Shown piece by piece: positions 43,455 through 52,623 of a DNA stretch of 64,000 bases. The stretch is from Nodularia sp034931045 (GTDB lineage Bacteria > Cyanobacteriota > Cyanobacteriia > Cyanobacteriales > Nostocaceae), in assembly GCF_034931045.1 (NCBI RefSeq), contig NZ_JAYGHH010000025.1:6971-70970 (forward strand), in the 5' to 3' direction. The translations under genes were made by a program, and so were the position numbers. The notes beneath the pieces are model-generated. The model searched no databases, was not told where the DNA came from, and saw only the letters and a program-made list of their open reading frames with translations. Positions within the stretch are counted from its first letter, which is position 1. Every line of letters begins with the position of its first letter.

Positions 43455-44525
43455 ATGTACGATGTTCTCGATTCCGGCTCAGTCTTAGATATTTTGCGAC
43501 CAGTAGAAGACCCAGAACTCCGCAAGAGTTTAGTGGAACTGAATATGATTCGTAACGTCAAAATTGAAGCTGGCAAGGTTAGCTTCACTTTGGTGTTAAC
43601 GACACCCGCTTGCCCCTTACGGGAATTTATTGTTGAAGATTGTAAAAAAGCTGTAAACAAGCTACCCGGCGTTACAGAGGTAAAGGTAGATGTGACAGCA
43701 GAAACACCCCAACAGAAAAGTTTACCTGACCGGACTGGAATTACTGGGGTGAAAAATATTTTAGCTGTTTCCAGTGGTAAAGGTGGTGTTGGTAAAAGCA
43801 CAGTTGCAGTTAATGTAGCTGTGGCTTTAGCACAAACAGGGGCTAAGGTGGGTTTACTGGATGCTGATATTTACGGCCCCAACGACCCCACTATGCTGGG
43901 GCTGGCTGATGCGGAAATTGTTGTCCGTTCTACAGACAAAGGTGATATTCTTGAACCTGCGTTTAATCACGGTGTCAAATTAGTTTCAATGGGCTTTTTG
44001 ATTGACCGAGATCAACCGGTAATTTGGCGAGGGCCAATGTTAAATGGTGTAATTCGGCAGTTTCTCTATCAAGTGGAGTGGGGAGAACTGGATTATTTAA
44101 TTGTGGATATGCCACCGGGAACTGGTGACGCTCAATTAACTTTAACCCAAGCAGTACCAATGTCAGGGGCAGTAATTGTTACTACACCTCAAAATGTTGC
44201 CCTGTTAGATTCACGTAAAGGTTTGCGGATGTTCCAGCAAATGAATGTCCCAGTTTTGGGAATAGTGGAAAATATGAGCTACTTTATTCCCCCAGATATG
44301 CCAGATAAGCAGTATGACATCTTTGGTTCTGGTGGTGGTTCCAAAACGGCAGCTGAGTTGGGTGTGCCTTTACTGGGGTGCATTCCATTAGAGATTTCTG
44401 CGAGAGTTGGTGGTGATAGCGGTGTGCCAATAGTGGTTGCTGACCCTGATTCAGCTTCAGCCAAAGCATTAAAAGCGATCGCACTCAATATTGCAGGTAA
44501 AATATCAGTTGCAGCCCTAACATAA
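43455..44525 (+). CDS. mrp: Mrp/ApbC-type Fe-S cluster carrier P-loop ATPase
   Basis: 356 residues. An N-terminal DUF59/MIP18-like domain (about 1-85, D-I-L-R-P-V-E-D-P-E-L) is followed by a ParA/Mrp ATPase: deviant Walker A G-K-G-G-V-G-K-S-T near residue 112 and D-A-D-I-Y-G-P-N. V-E-N-M-S-Y-F-I-P-P lacks the C-x-x-C of E. coli Mrp, as expected in cyanobacteria. The role is Fe-S cluster delivery to client enzymes, in the cytosol. RodA follows 89 bases downstream on the same strand. Confidence 0.95.
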   Translation: MYDVLDSGSVLDILRPVEDPELRKSLVELNMIRNVKIEAGKVSFTLVLTTPACPLREFIVEDCKKAVNKLPGVTEVKVDVTAETPQQKSLPDRTGITGVKNILAVSSGKGGVGKSTVAVNVAVALAQTGAKVGLLDADIYGPNDPTMLGLADAEIVVRSTDKGDILEPAFNHGVKLVSMGFLIDRDQPVIWRGPMLNGVIRQFLYQVEWGELDYLIVDMPPGTGDAQLTLTQAVPMSGAVIVTTPQNVALLDSRKGLRMFQQMNVPVLGIVENMSYFIPPDMPDKQYDIFGSGGGSKTAAELGVPLLGCIPLEISARVGGDSGVPIVVADPDSASAKALKAIALNIAGKISVAALT

Positions 44526-44614
44526 TCAATTTGTAGTTTCCGTCTGATTCCTGGGTGATAGCCTGGGAATACAGATATGTGGTGGTAAATAAATTTAAAA
44601 TCTGCAATCGCACA

Positions 44615-45928
44615 ATGTTATTAAAACGTTCGCGCCCCAAAGCTCACTGGAAATATTGGTTTAAGCCTTGGCAACAAATGGATTGGCTACTATTGTTTCT
44701 GACAATTGGTCTGAGTGCATTTGGTGGACTGATGATTATGAGTACAGAACTAACACAACCAGTGTCTGACTGGTGGGCGCACTGGCTGGTGGCTGGAATC
44801 GGCGCTTTGATAGCGTTGTTGTTAGCTCGTACCCACTATGAAAATCTGATTCAGTGGCATTGGATAACATACGCCTTAACGAATATCAGCCTGATTGGTG
44901 TGATGATTATTGGCACTACCGCAAATGGGGCGCAGCGATGGATTACTATTGGTGGTTTCAACGTGCAGCCTTCGGAATTTGCCAAAATCGGAATCATTAT
45001 TACCTTAGCGGCTATTTTACACAAACGTACAGCTTCCACTCTCGAAAGTGTATTTCGGGCTTTAGGAATAACGGCTATTCCTTGGGCATTGGTATTTTTG
45101 CAGCCAGATTTGGCAACATCCTTGGTATTTGGTGCAGTCGTCTTAGGAATGTTGTACTGGGCAAATGCTCATCCTGGCTGGTTGATACTGATGATTTCAC
45201 CGATCATTTCTGCCATTCTTTTTAGTATCAGTTGGCCTTTGTCAGCACCGATATTTTCATTTCATGAAATATCTTTCGGACTTTTAGGATTAATTTGGGT
45301 AATCGCTATGGGCATTTTGGGTTGGCAAACTCTCCCTTGGCGTAGATTTGGCCTCAGTGGTATTGGTGCATCAGCGCTGAATTTCTTATGTGGTGAATTA
45401 GGAGTTTTTGCCTGGAACCATATATTAAGGGATTATCAAAAAGACCGCTTGACTGTCTTTCTCAAACCTGGATACGACATTTTAGGCGTTGGGTATCACC
45501 AACACCAATCTCGCATTGCTATAGGTGCTGGTGAAGTTTGGGGATGGGGTTTGTTTAAAGGCCCAATGACCCAATTAAATTTTGTCCCTGAACAACATAC
45601 AGACTTTATTTTCTCCGCCGTGGGTGAAGAATTTGGTTTTGTTGGTTGTTTAGTTGTGCTGTTTATCTTCTGCTTAATTTGCTTTCGCCTATTGCGTATA
45701 GCTCAAACTGCCAAAGATAATTTTGGCTCATTGTTAGCTATTGGTGTTTTATCAATGATTGTGTTTCAGTTAATGATTAACGTGAGTATGACTGTTGGTT
45801 TAGCTCCTGTAGCGGGAATTCCCTTACCTTGGATGAGTTACGGTCGTTCAGCCATGCTGACCAATTTCATTGGTTTAGGCTTAGTCGAATCAGTAGCAAA
45901 TTTCCGGCAACGACAGAAGTATTATTGA
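44615..45928 (+). CDS. rodA: Rod-shape determining glycosyltransferase RodA
   Basis: 437 residues from the ATG at 44615; a longer frame starting at 44555 lacks support. About ten membrane segments of the SEDS fold. G-A-Q-R-W-I-T-I-G-G-F-N-V-Q-P-S-E-F-A-K and H-T-D-F-I-F-S-A-V-G-E-E-F-G are RodA/FtsW signatures. RodA polymerises lipid II during elongation with a class B PBP. The final W-M-S-Y-G-R-S-A-M is the RodA form of the C-terminal block. Convergent with mscS. Confidence 0.93.
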   Translation: MLLKRSRPKAHWKYWFKPWQQMDWLLLFLTIGLSAFGGLMIMSTELTQPVSDWWAHWLVAGIGALIALLLARTHYENLIQWHWITYALTNISLIGVMIIGTTANGAQRWITIGGFNVQPSEFAKIGIIITLAAILHKRTASTLESVFRALGITAIPWALVFLQPDLATSLVFGAVVLGMLYWANAHPGWLILMISPIISAILFSISWPLSAPIFSFHEISFGLLGLIWVIAMGILGWQTLPWRRFGLSGIGASALNFLCGELGVFAWNHILRDYQKDRLTVFLKPGYDILGVGYHQHQSRIAIGAGEVWGWGLFKGPMTQLNFVPEQHTDFIFSAVGEEFGFVGCLVVLFIFCLICFRLLRIAQTAKDNFGSLLAIGVLSMIVFQLMINVSMTVGLAPVAGIPLPWMSYGRSAMLTNFIGLGLVESVANFRQRQKYY

Positions 45929-45932
45929 TTCA

Positions 45933-45964
45933 GGTACCCGATTTATTGAAGAAGTCGGGTATCT
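45933..45964. terminator. Palindromic repeat between convergent rodA and mscS
   Basis: GGTACCCGATTTATTGAAGA, then AGTCGGGTATCT: an imperfect palindrome of the same family as 20325-20357 and 20967-20999. Its position between two convergent genes fits a bidirectional terminator. Confidence 0.6.
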
Positions 45965-45973
45965 AGTTGACTA

Positions 45974-47020
45974 TTAAGTTAAATCAAGATTTGAACTTTC
46001 GGCCCCATTATTCTGCACATAAACATCTCTGACAGGAAAGGGAATTTGAATGCCTTCTTGTTGATAGCGTTTATGTAATTTCTTGATAAACAAATGCCTA
46101 GCAATGCGCTGGTCAAAATATTCATTTACTCGCATATATAATTTAAAATCTATACTAGAATCATTAAAAGTATGAAATCTAATATTAGGTTCAAATTCCA
46201 TCAATTCTGGGGCAATTTCTTGCATAACATCTTTGGCAACTTCTACAGTCACTCTTTCAACTTGTTCTAAATCACTATCGTAACCGACACCTACATCCAT
46301 TGTTAAAGTAATGGCTTTGGCTGGTAGGTGATAGTTGGTAAAAATCGCCGATGCCAGGCGAGAATTAGGTACAATGATGATATTATTTTTAAGTTCTTGA
46401 ATAGTTGTATTTCGCCAAGTAATATCTGTGACGTAACCTTCATATCCATTATCTAATTTAACATAATCTCCAGTTCTGACTTGTTGAGAAATTAGGAGAT
46501 AAAAACCAGAAAATAAATTTGCTAGTGTATCTTGAAGCGCCAAGCCAACGGCTAAACCACCAACTCCTAAAGTTGTGACTATGGGTGTAACTTCTACACC
46601 TACTGTTTGTAATAGTGCCAGTGTTCCTAAAATTAAAACAGCTATCTTCGCTAAGTTAGAAATTAATGATGCGGGTACTCCTTTTGTTCTATGGATAAAT
46701 AAATTTAGAAAACCAGCAGTTAATCTTGCTAAGACTAAGGTGACTGAGTAAAGAAATATGGCGGTAATTATTTTCTGTAGGAGGATTTTAAGGTCATCAT
46801 TAATCTTAAGGGATGAATAAACAATTGCACCGGAAAAACCTCCTAGCAAAAACCACAGAAATGTCATGCGGTGTAAGGCTTGAAATATTATTTCACCCCC
46901 TGGAATTTCTTGTTGATTAACAAATTTCCTCAGTTTTTTAAAGATAATTTTTTCACCAATTAGCCCAGATAGCAAGCCAATTAAAATAAATGCTATTGGT
47001 ACAATCCATTGCTGTATCAT
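45974..47020 (-). CDS. Mechanosensitive channel MscS family protein
   Basis: 348 residues. Four hydrophobic segments (about 5-22, 50-70, 85-107 and 128-150) precede the pore helix and beta domain: L-G-V-G-G-L-A-V-G-L-A-L-Q-D-T-L-A-N, then F-S-G-F-Y-L-L and V-P-N-S-R-L-A-S. MscS channels release osmolytes on hypo-osmotic shock. The N-terminal region is longer than E. coli MscS. Convergent with rodA. Confidence 0.93.
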   Translation of the reverse strand: MIQQWIVPIAFILIGLLSGLIGEKIIFKKLRKFVNQQEIPGGEIIFQALHRMTFLWFLLGGFSGAIVYSSLKINDDLKILLQKIITAIFLYSVTLVLARLTAGFLNLFIHRTKGVPASLISNLAKIAVLILGTLALLQTVGVEVTPIVTTLGVGGLAVGLALQDTLANLFSGFYLLISQQVRTGDYVKLDNGYEGYVTDITWRNTTIQELKNNIIIVPNSRLASAIFTNYHLPAKAITLTMDVGVGYDSDLEQVERVTVEVAKDVMQEIAPELMEFEPNIRFHTFNDSSIDFKLYMRVNEYFDQRIARHLFIKKLHKRYQQEGIQIPFPVRDVYVQNNGAESSNLDLT

Positions 47021-47162
47021 TAATTTTCGGTTTTAGATTTTGAGTGCAAAATTTCAGGCATTTATTTGAATCATTGCCATTATTGCTAGATTTTACCTTG
47101 TTTCCCCACGCTTTACTCTGCCTAGTAATTGTGGAATCAGATTATGGTTAACAATAAATATT

Positions 47163-48080
47163 ATGGAATTACCAATTATTTACCATCCAGATTATATTGC
47201 ACCATTACCAGTCGGGCATCGTTTCCCGATGTCCAAATTCAGACAACTCTATGAATTACTTTTAGCTGAGGGTGTAGCGCAAACAGAACAATTTCACACC
47301 CCCAAACGCCCACCCCTGGAATTAATTGAGTTGGTGCATACTCCAGAGTACGTTAAAGCTTACTGTGAGGGAAGTCTAGAATCTAAAGCACAGCGTCGAA
47401 TTGGCTTACCTTGGAGTCCAGGTTTGGTAAATCGTACCTGTGTAGCGGTTGGTGGTACAATACTTACGGCTCAGATGGCACTCAGTCAAGGGTTAGCTTG
47501 TAATACTGCGGGTGGTACTCATCATGCTTTTCCTAGTTATGGTTCTGGTTTTTGTATTTTCAACGATTTAGCGATCGCTTGTCGAGTGTTACAAAAATTG
47601 GGGCTTGTACAAAAAATTCTGATTGTGGATTTGGATGTGCATCAAGGTGATGGTACGGCTTTCATTTTTCAAGGTGATGAGAGTGTTTTTACTTTTTCGA
47701 TGCACTGTGAGGTGAATTTTCCGGGTACTAAACAAGTTAGTGATTTGGATGTTCCTCTGATGGTGGGTATGGAGGATGATGCTTATTTACAAACTTTGGC
47801 GAATTATTTACCAGATTTGTTAGGGGCTGTCCAGCCTGATTTAGTATTATACGATGCTGGGGTAGATGTTCACATAGGCGATCGCTTGGGAAAGTTGGCT
47901 TTGAGTGATACGGGGATTTTTCGCCGGGAAATGCAGGTTTTAAGTACCTGTGTGGCTGCTGGTTATCCTGTGGCTTGTGTGATTGGTGGGGGGTACGCTG
48001 ATGATATGAAGTCTCTGGTTTGGCGACATTCTTTGCTGCATCGGGCGGCTAGTCAGGTTTATCATCAGTATGGGTTATAA
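47163..48080 (+). CDS. Histone-deacetylase family protein
   Basis: 305 residues of the arginase/deacetylase fold. A-G-G-T-H-H-A-F (active-site His pair), D-L-D-V-H-Q-G-D-G-T and Y-D-A-G-V-D-V-H are zinc and catalytic motifs of bacterial acetylpolyamine/acetoin deacetylase-like proteins. The substrate is unknown but probably a small acetylated compound. Single gene; an unrelated helicase operon follows. Confidence 0.9.
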   Translation: MELPIIYHPDYIAPLPVGHRFPMSKFRQLYELLLAEGVAQTEQFHTPKRPPLELIELVHTPEYVKAYCEGSLESKAQRRIGLPWSPGLVNRTCVAVGGTILTAQMALSQGLACNTAGGTHHAFPSYGSGFCIFNDLAIACRVLQKLGLVQKILIVDLDVHQGDGTAFIFQGDESVFTFSMHCEVNFPGTKQVSDLDVPLMVGMEDDAYLQTLANYLPDLLGAVQPDLVLYDAGVDVHIGDRLGKLALSDTGIFRREMQVLSTCVAAGYPVACVIGGGYADDMKSLVWRHSLLHRAASQVYHQYGL

Positions 48081-48396
48081 GTGATTTTCACGCAGAGGCG
48101 CAGAGGAAGAGGGAAGAAGAGATTTCAGCGCGGTTTTATTCTGTAGTTTTTTATTTCTTCTTTAATGGCTACACTATATATGAGTAACTAACCGCAAAGG
48201 ACGCACGCGCGCAGCGATGCCCGCAAGGGCTGTAGTACACAAAGAAATAAGGAAAGAAGGAAGCAAGAATAAATTTAACGTGGTTTTATGATGAAATATT
48301 ATATATCTTTATCTGTGTTTATCTGCGGTTCTTTACTTCTTCCTCAATAGCTAAAGTTTATTGTCTCACCCCATATCAGTAATTTTAAGAGTATCT
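48081..48396. other. Spacer with a CGCAGAGGCGCAGAGG repeat
   Basis: Contains TCACGCAGAGGCGCAGAGG at 48090-48107, a repeat also seen at 54388-54404, and a GCACGCGCGCAGCGATGCCCGC stretch. A short AAGAG before 48397 may be the ribosome-binding site for the helicase. Confidence 0.5.
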
Positions 48397-51300
48397 ATGC
48401 CCACTTTTTCTCACAATCGTAATTTCCAAGACTGGAGCTATAAATGTGTTGGAGCAGTGGCGCAGGATGAGATAATAGATTTATTGGGTGATCATGTTTA
48501 TCTGTTTTATGTGCGTCGTCAAGGTGCGGGTAAACATCAAAATGAGGAAATTTGGCAGTTAACAATTGCTACGGATAGAGATGATTTTCCTTTACCTGTG
48601 ACTTTGGCAAAGCAAGGTAAGACTTTAGGGTTAATCGCAGCTATTCAAGAAGATGGACGTGGCGGTTTAAAGGTTTTATCTACTCGTTTATTACAAGTTT
48701 CACAGGGACACGCTGATGGTTATTCTGTGCCTTTTGCTTTGCGTCTCTTACCTCATGATAAACATCGTTTAGGTATTCCGAAGGCAGCATTGGCACGTGT
48801 GGAAAAGATGCCAGTTTGTGGTGATCATATACCGACTGAGGCACAATTGCAAGCTTGGAAGGCATTTTTACAAGTTGAGGAAAATATCGCCAAGGCACGT
48901 CAGTTTTGTGTGGCTTTTGTGGGTCATGATCATGGAAATCATACCAGACAAATTACTTTTGAGATAGATGTAAATTCAGCTACTTTAGATGGTTCTGAAC
49001 AAAATTATTTAAATGTCTCTAGTTTTTGGGAACGGGTGAAACGTTCTAAGAATCAAGAAGTGAAACTTTCGGAAACTGTTCCAATGGGAAAATTTACTCA
49101 TAAAATTCCTAAGTTTGGTTCAATTGAGAAAGTTGACCCGAAAAATTGTTTAATTAAAGTGAAAGTAGAACGAGAATTGGCTGAATATATCGCTACACAA
49201 CGTTATCAGCCACCAGTGAAGGGATTTTTATTTTTTGATGCAGCAGGGGATATTCAACAAGTTCGGCGGAAGAAGGAAGCTTTAGAACAATTAAAACACG
49301 GACAAACTCAAAATCCTTATTTGGGCAACTTTTTATTCGACCCTTCCCAAGCTAGACGGATGAAAAAAACTGTGGAACTTAAAGCGGATGATTTATTATT
49401 ATCTGCTGCTAATGCTGGACAAAAAACAGCAGTGGAAAAGGTTTTATCTTCAGAGGATTTAGTTCTGATTCAAGGACCGCCAGGAACTGGTAAAACTACA
49501 GTAATTGCTGAAATTTGTTATCAAATAGCCATGCGGGGTGGACGGACTCTCATTGCTTCTCAAGCTAATTTAGCTGTGGATAATGCTTTGAGTCGGTTAG
49601 TTCACAACCCTGTTATTCGGGCTGTTCGCAAAGGACGTGCTGAAAGAGTCGGGGAGGAAGGACAACCATTTTTAGAAGACCAAGTTATTGGGACTTGGTT
49701 GGAAAATACGGCGACTGACTGTGAAAGTAGTTTGGATAAACGCCTGGAAAATGTAAGATTTTTGGGAGAATTATTGGCAGCTTTACCACGTTTTACAGAT
49801 TATTTTAACTTAGAAGCAGAGCTAAATCAGCAACAAATTCAATTAAATCAAGAAAAGGAAATTTTAGCAGCAGACTGTAAAATTAAAGCAGCAATTTATC
49901 AGGAAGGTTTAATTCAGAAAAATCAAGTTGCATCAATTCAGTTAGGTTTAGATTATCTCCTGCAAAATGCACCGCATATTAATTGGGAAGCGCCAGAAGT
50001 CACAAATTGTCTCCCCTATCTTCAGCCTTATACAGAAAATAGTATTGTCGTCCAAGAACTTTTAACCCATGTTCGGGAAGCTATCAAATGGACTGATGAA
50101 TTAGGTTTAATTCGTCCTACTTATGGTGCTTTTGGGTTGGCTGTTTGGTTGCGTGAAAGTGTAGCTGATAAAATTGCTGATTTTAAAATAGCATTCGATT
50201 ATGCCCAAGATGCCATTTTGGTAATGTCGGAAGTTGCAGAAGCGGTATCGGCTATCCCCAAAAATTCTCATGATTTGAATCAGCCAGAAATAGATGAACA
50301 GGAATTTATCACTACACGGCAAATTTTACAACAGACAATTCAAGGTTGGCAAAATCGAAAAAGAGAAATTGATTATGTAATTGCGGCTATTAAAGAATGG
50401 AAGTCTACTGCATCTATGGTATTGTATCAGCTAGTTAAGGAATGCCAGCAATCAGGACAAGTATTAACAGAAGAGTTGGTACAATTGCCACTGGGTTTGT
50501 TGATGTTTGCTAATCAATTAAAGTTGACTATATTACCTAAAAAATATCAAATACATTTACCAGACTGGAAAGCTTTAGACAAGGCTTTGATATATGAAAC
50601 AGAAGGGGGGTTTGTTGATAGAATTGGTAAACAATATAATTTTAGTTACTTTTTAGAGCAAAATTTTAGTCAAATTCCCATTGTGCTATCTGCAAGCGAT
50701 CGCACTCAATGGCGTAAAATCTATGAAGAGTTCAAAAATTATCAACTCCTCAACCCAAATCAGCGTAAATTACTGGTGGAAAATACACAGTTATTTTTAA
50801 TCAGGATGCACAAAACCTATGGTAAAGCCTGGGAGTTAAATAATCTTGACTCTACTCTCAAACAAGTAAGTGAAGATTTACTCGCCAACATCCTCGCCAA
50901 TGCGCGTCAATGTATCGCACGAGTTAAAGCGGAAACTGAACAACAGCTTAAGTCTTTTCAACAGCAATTGATTGAACTTGAGAAACAGAGAACTACTCAA
51001 GCACAAATATCTGCTACGTCTTCTCAAATTGAAGCGGCTAATATTAAACTAGAACAAGTTATCCAGATTTTACAATTACTCAAGCAGCAACAAAATGTCC
51101 CGGATAAATTACGGGCTTTAGTTACAGAATATCTGACAACCCAATCAAAAATTTGGGAACATTCTTCGGAATTTGCAACTCAGGTAAAGGCTGGGGTATC
51201 TCATCTCAGCAATTTGGAAAGTTTAATTTCCTCAATTACACCTTTCCCAGTCTTAGAAAACATCAAAAATTCCTTAGATGAGCAAGTCACAATTATAGAG

Positions 51301-52623
51301 CAAGAAAATACCCTAATTCAAAAAGAACTCAAAAAAATCCAATCCCAAATCAAGAAATTAGATAAACAACCACAGATACAGCCAACCGAAAATTTAATTT
51401 TATCAAGAAATTGGTGGGAAAATTTCTGGCAAACTATCCCTGATAAATTCCACCCAGCAGATATCAATACAGATGTATTTAATCTGGAATTTCTACGCAG
51501 TATAAAAAACCAGTTTGATGCTTGGCAAAATCAACTCACTGAAGAAGAAACTTATCTCAGCCGATACCAAGATTTTACCAAAGATTGGATTGCAAAAGTG
51601 AAAAATCCCTCAGAGCGCGATCGCAACGATTTAAGACGCATTTATTTAGATAACGCCAACGTCGTCGGTATTACTTGCGTACAAGCTGCAAATTACAACT
51701 TTTCCCAAGAATTTAAAGCCTTTGATGTCGTCATCATCGATGAAGTTAGTAAATGTACTCCACCAGAGTTACTCATCCCCGCTTTAAAAGGCAAAAAGTT
51801 AGTCTTAGTAGGCGACCATCGACAATTACCACCCATGCTTGATACTAGCACAATTGAAGAAGTTGCCCAATCTCTGGGAAGTACAAAATCAGAACTGGAA
51901 TTTTTAGAAGAATCATTATTTAAAATTCAGTTTGAAGCTGCTGATAAAAGCATCAAACAAATGCTGAATACACAATATAGAATGCACCCCTTTATTATGG
52001 GAGCGATTAATCAATTCTATCAAGGTAAACTAGAATGTGGACTTTTAGAACCTGACACCCAACGCGCCCATAATTTAACTGGGGAAATTATCCAAAAAAA
52101 TCATCATCTTGTTTGGGTAAAAATTCCTAGAGAAGATGAATTCCAAGAAGAACGGGAAAATACTTCCTATTTTAACATTCGTGAAATTGATATAATTGAA
52201 CGCCTCTGTCAGCAATTCGAGCAGACTTGGGCTGCTAAAATTGCTCAAGGGGAACCCAAAAAAGAAATTGCAGTAATTACATTCTATGGCGCACAATTGA
52301 AAAGAATTGAAGAACGTTTACAACCTGAACTTTTTCCTTCCTTGGAAATTCGCACGGGTACTGTTGATAGATTTCAGGGAATGGAACGCCCTGTAGTAAT
52401 AGTAAGTATGGTACGGAATAATCATCAAGGCGATGTTGGTTTTGCCAAAAAGCCAGAACGAGTAAATGTGGCGTTTTCTCGCGCCCAAGAATTACTCGTA
52501 ATTGTGGGGTGTCACGATTTATTTACCCGCCAAGGGGGGAAAGTTGGAGGTATGTATTTAGAGATTTCTCATACTGTTAATAGTCAAGGAGGTTTCGTTG
52601 ATGTTTCTCGCTGCTGCGGCTAA
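48397..52623 (+). CDS. Superfamily 1 (Upf1/COG1112-like) helicase with long internal insertion
   Basis: 1408 residues from the ATG at 48397 (a TTG at 48361 adds 12 residues). N-terminal about 330 residues have no recognised domain. Walker A G-P-P-G-T-G-K-T-T at about 360-368, motif Ia A-S-Q-A-N-L-A-V-D-N, a helical/coiled-coil insertion of about 700 residues, motif II D-E-V-S-K near 1115 with G-D-H-R-Q-L-P-P, Q-Y-R-M-H-P, T-V-D-R-F-Q-G-M-E near 1320 and V-A-F-S-R-A at the end. It resembles RNA/DNA helicases of the AAA_11/AAA_12 family. The overlap with the PLD gene makes it the first gene of a coupled pair. Confidence 0.9.
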   Translation: MPTFSHNRNFQDWSYKCVGAVAQDEIIDLLGDHVYLFYVRRQGAGKHQNEEIWQLTIATDRDDFPLPVTLAKQGKTLGLIAAIQEDGRGGLKVLSTRLLQVSQGHADGYSVPFALRLLPHDKHRLGIPKAALARVEKMPVCGDHIPTEAQLQAWKAFLQVEENIAKARQFCVAFVGHDHGNHTRQITFEIDVNSATLDGSEQNYLNVSSFWERVKRSKNQEVKLSETVPMGKFTHKIPKFGSIEKVDPKNCLIKVKVERELAEYIATQRYQPPVKGFLFFDAAGDIQQVRRKKEALEQLKHGQTQNPYLGNFLFDPSQARRMKKTVELKADDLLLSAANAGQKTAVEKVLSSEDLVLIQGPPGTGKTTVIAEICYQIAMRGGRTLIASQANLAVDNALSRLVHNPVIRAVRKGRAERVGEEGQPFLEDQVIGTWLENTATDCESSLDKRLENVRFLGELLAALPRFTDYFNLEAELNQQQIQLNQEKEILAADCKIKAAIYQEGLIQKNQVASIQLGLDYLLQNAPHINWEAPEVTNCLPYLQPYTENSIVVQELLTHVREAIKWTDELGLIRPTYGAFGLAVWLRESVADKIADFKIAFDYAQDAILVMSEVAEAVSAIPKNSHDLNQPEIDEQEFITTRQILQQTIQGWQNRKREIDYVIAAIKEWKSTASMVLYQLVKECQQSGQVLTEELVQLPLGLLMFANQLKLTILPKKYQIHLPDWKALDKALIYETEGGFVDRIGKQYNFSYFLEQNFSQIPIVLSASDRTQWRKIYEEFKNYQLLNPNQRKLLVENTQLFLIRMHKTYGKAWELNNLDSTLKQVSEDLLANILANARQCIARVKAETEQQLKSFQQQLIELEKQRTTQAQISATSSQIEAANIKLEQVIQILQLLKQQQNVPDKLRALVTEYLTTQSKIWEHSSEFATQVKAGVSHLSNLESLISSITPFPVLENIKNSLDEQVTIIEQENTLIQKELKKIQSQIKKLDKQPQIQPTENLILSRNWWENFWQTIPDKFHPADINTDVFNLEFLRSIKNQFDAWQNQLTEEETYLSRYQDFTKDWIAKVKNPSERDRNDLRRIYLDNANVVGITCVQAANYNFSQEFKAFDVVIIDEVSKCTPPELLIPALKGKKLVLVGDHRQLPPMLDTSTIEEVAQSLGSTKSELEFLEESLFKIQFEAADKSIKQMLNTQYRMHPFIMGAINQFYQGKLECGLLEPDTQRAHNLTGEIIQKNHHLVWVKIPREDEFQEERENTSYFNIREIDIIERLCQQFEQTWAAKIAQGEPKKEIAVITFYGAQLKRIEERLQPELFPSLEIRTGTVDRFQGMERPVVIVSMVRNNHQGDVGFAKKPERVNVAFSRAQELLVIVGCHDLFTRQGGKVGGMYLEISHTVNSQGGFVDVSRCCG
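52586..52592 (+). promoter_or_regulatory. Shine-Dalgarno AAGGAGG of the PLD-fold gene
   Basis: AAGGAGG ends eight bases before the ATG at 52601, inside the end of the helicase gene. It supports this start over the TTG at 52598. Confidence 0.7.
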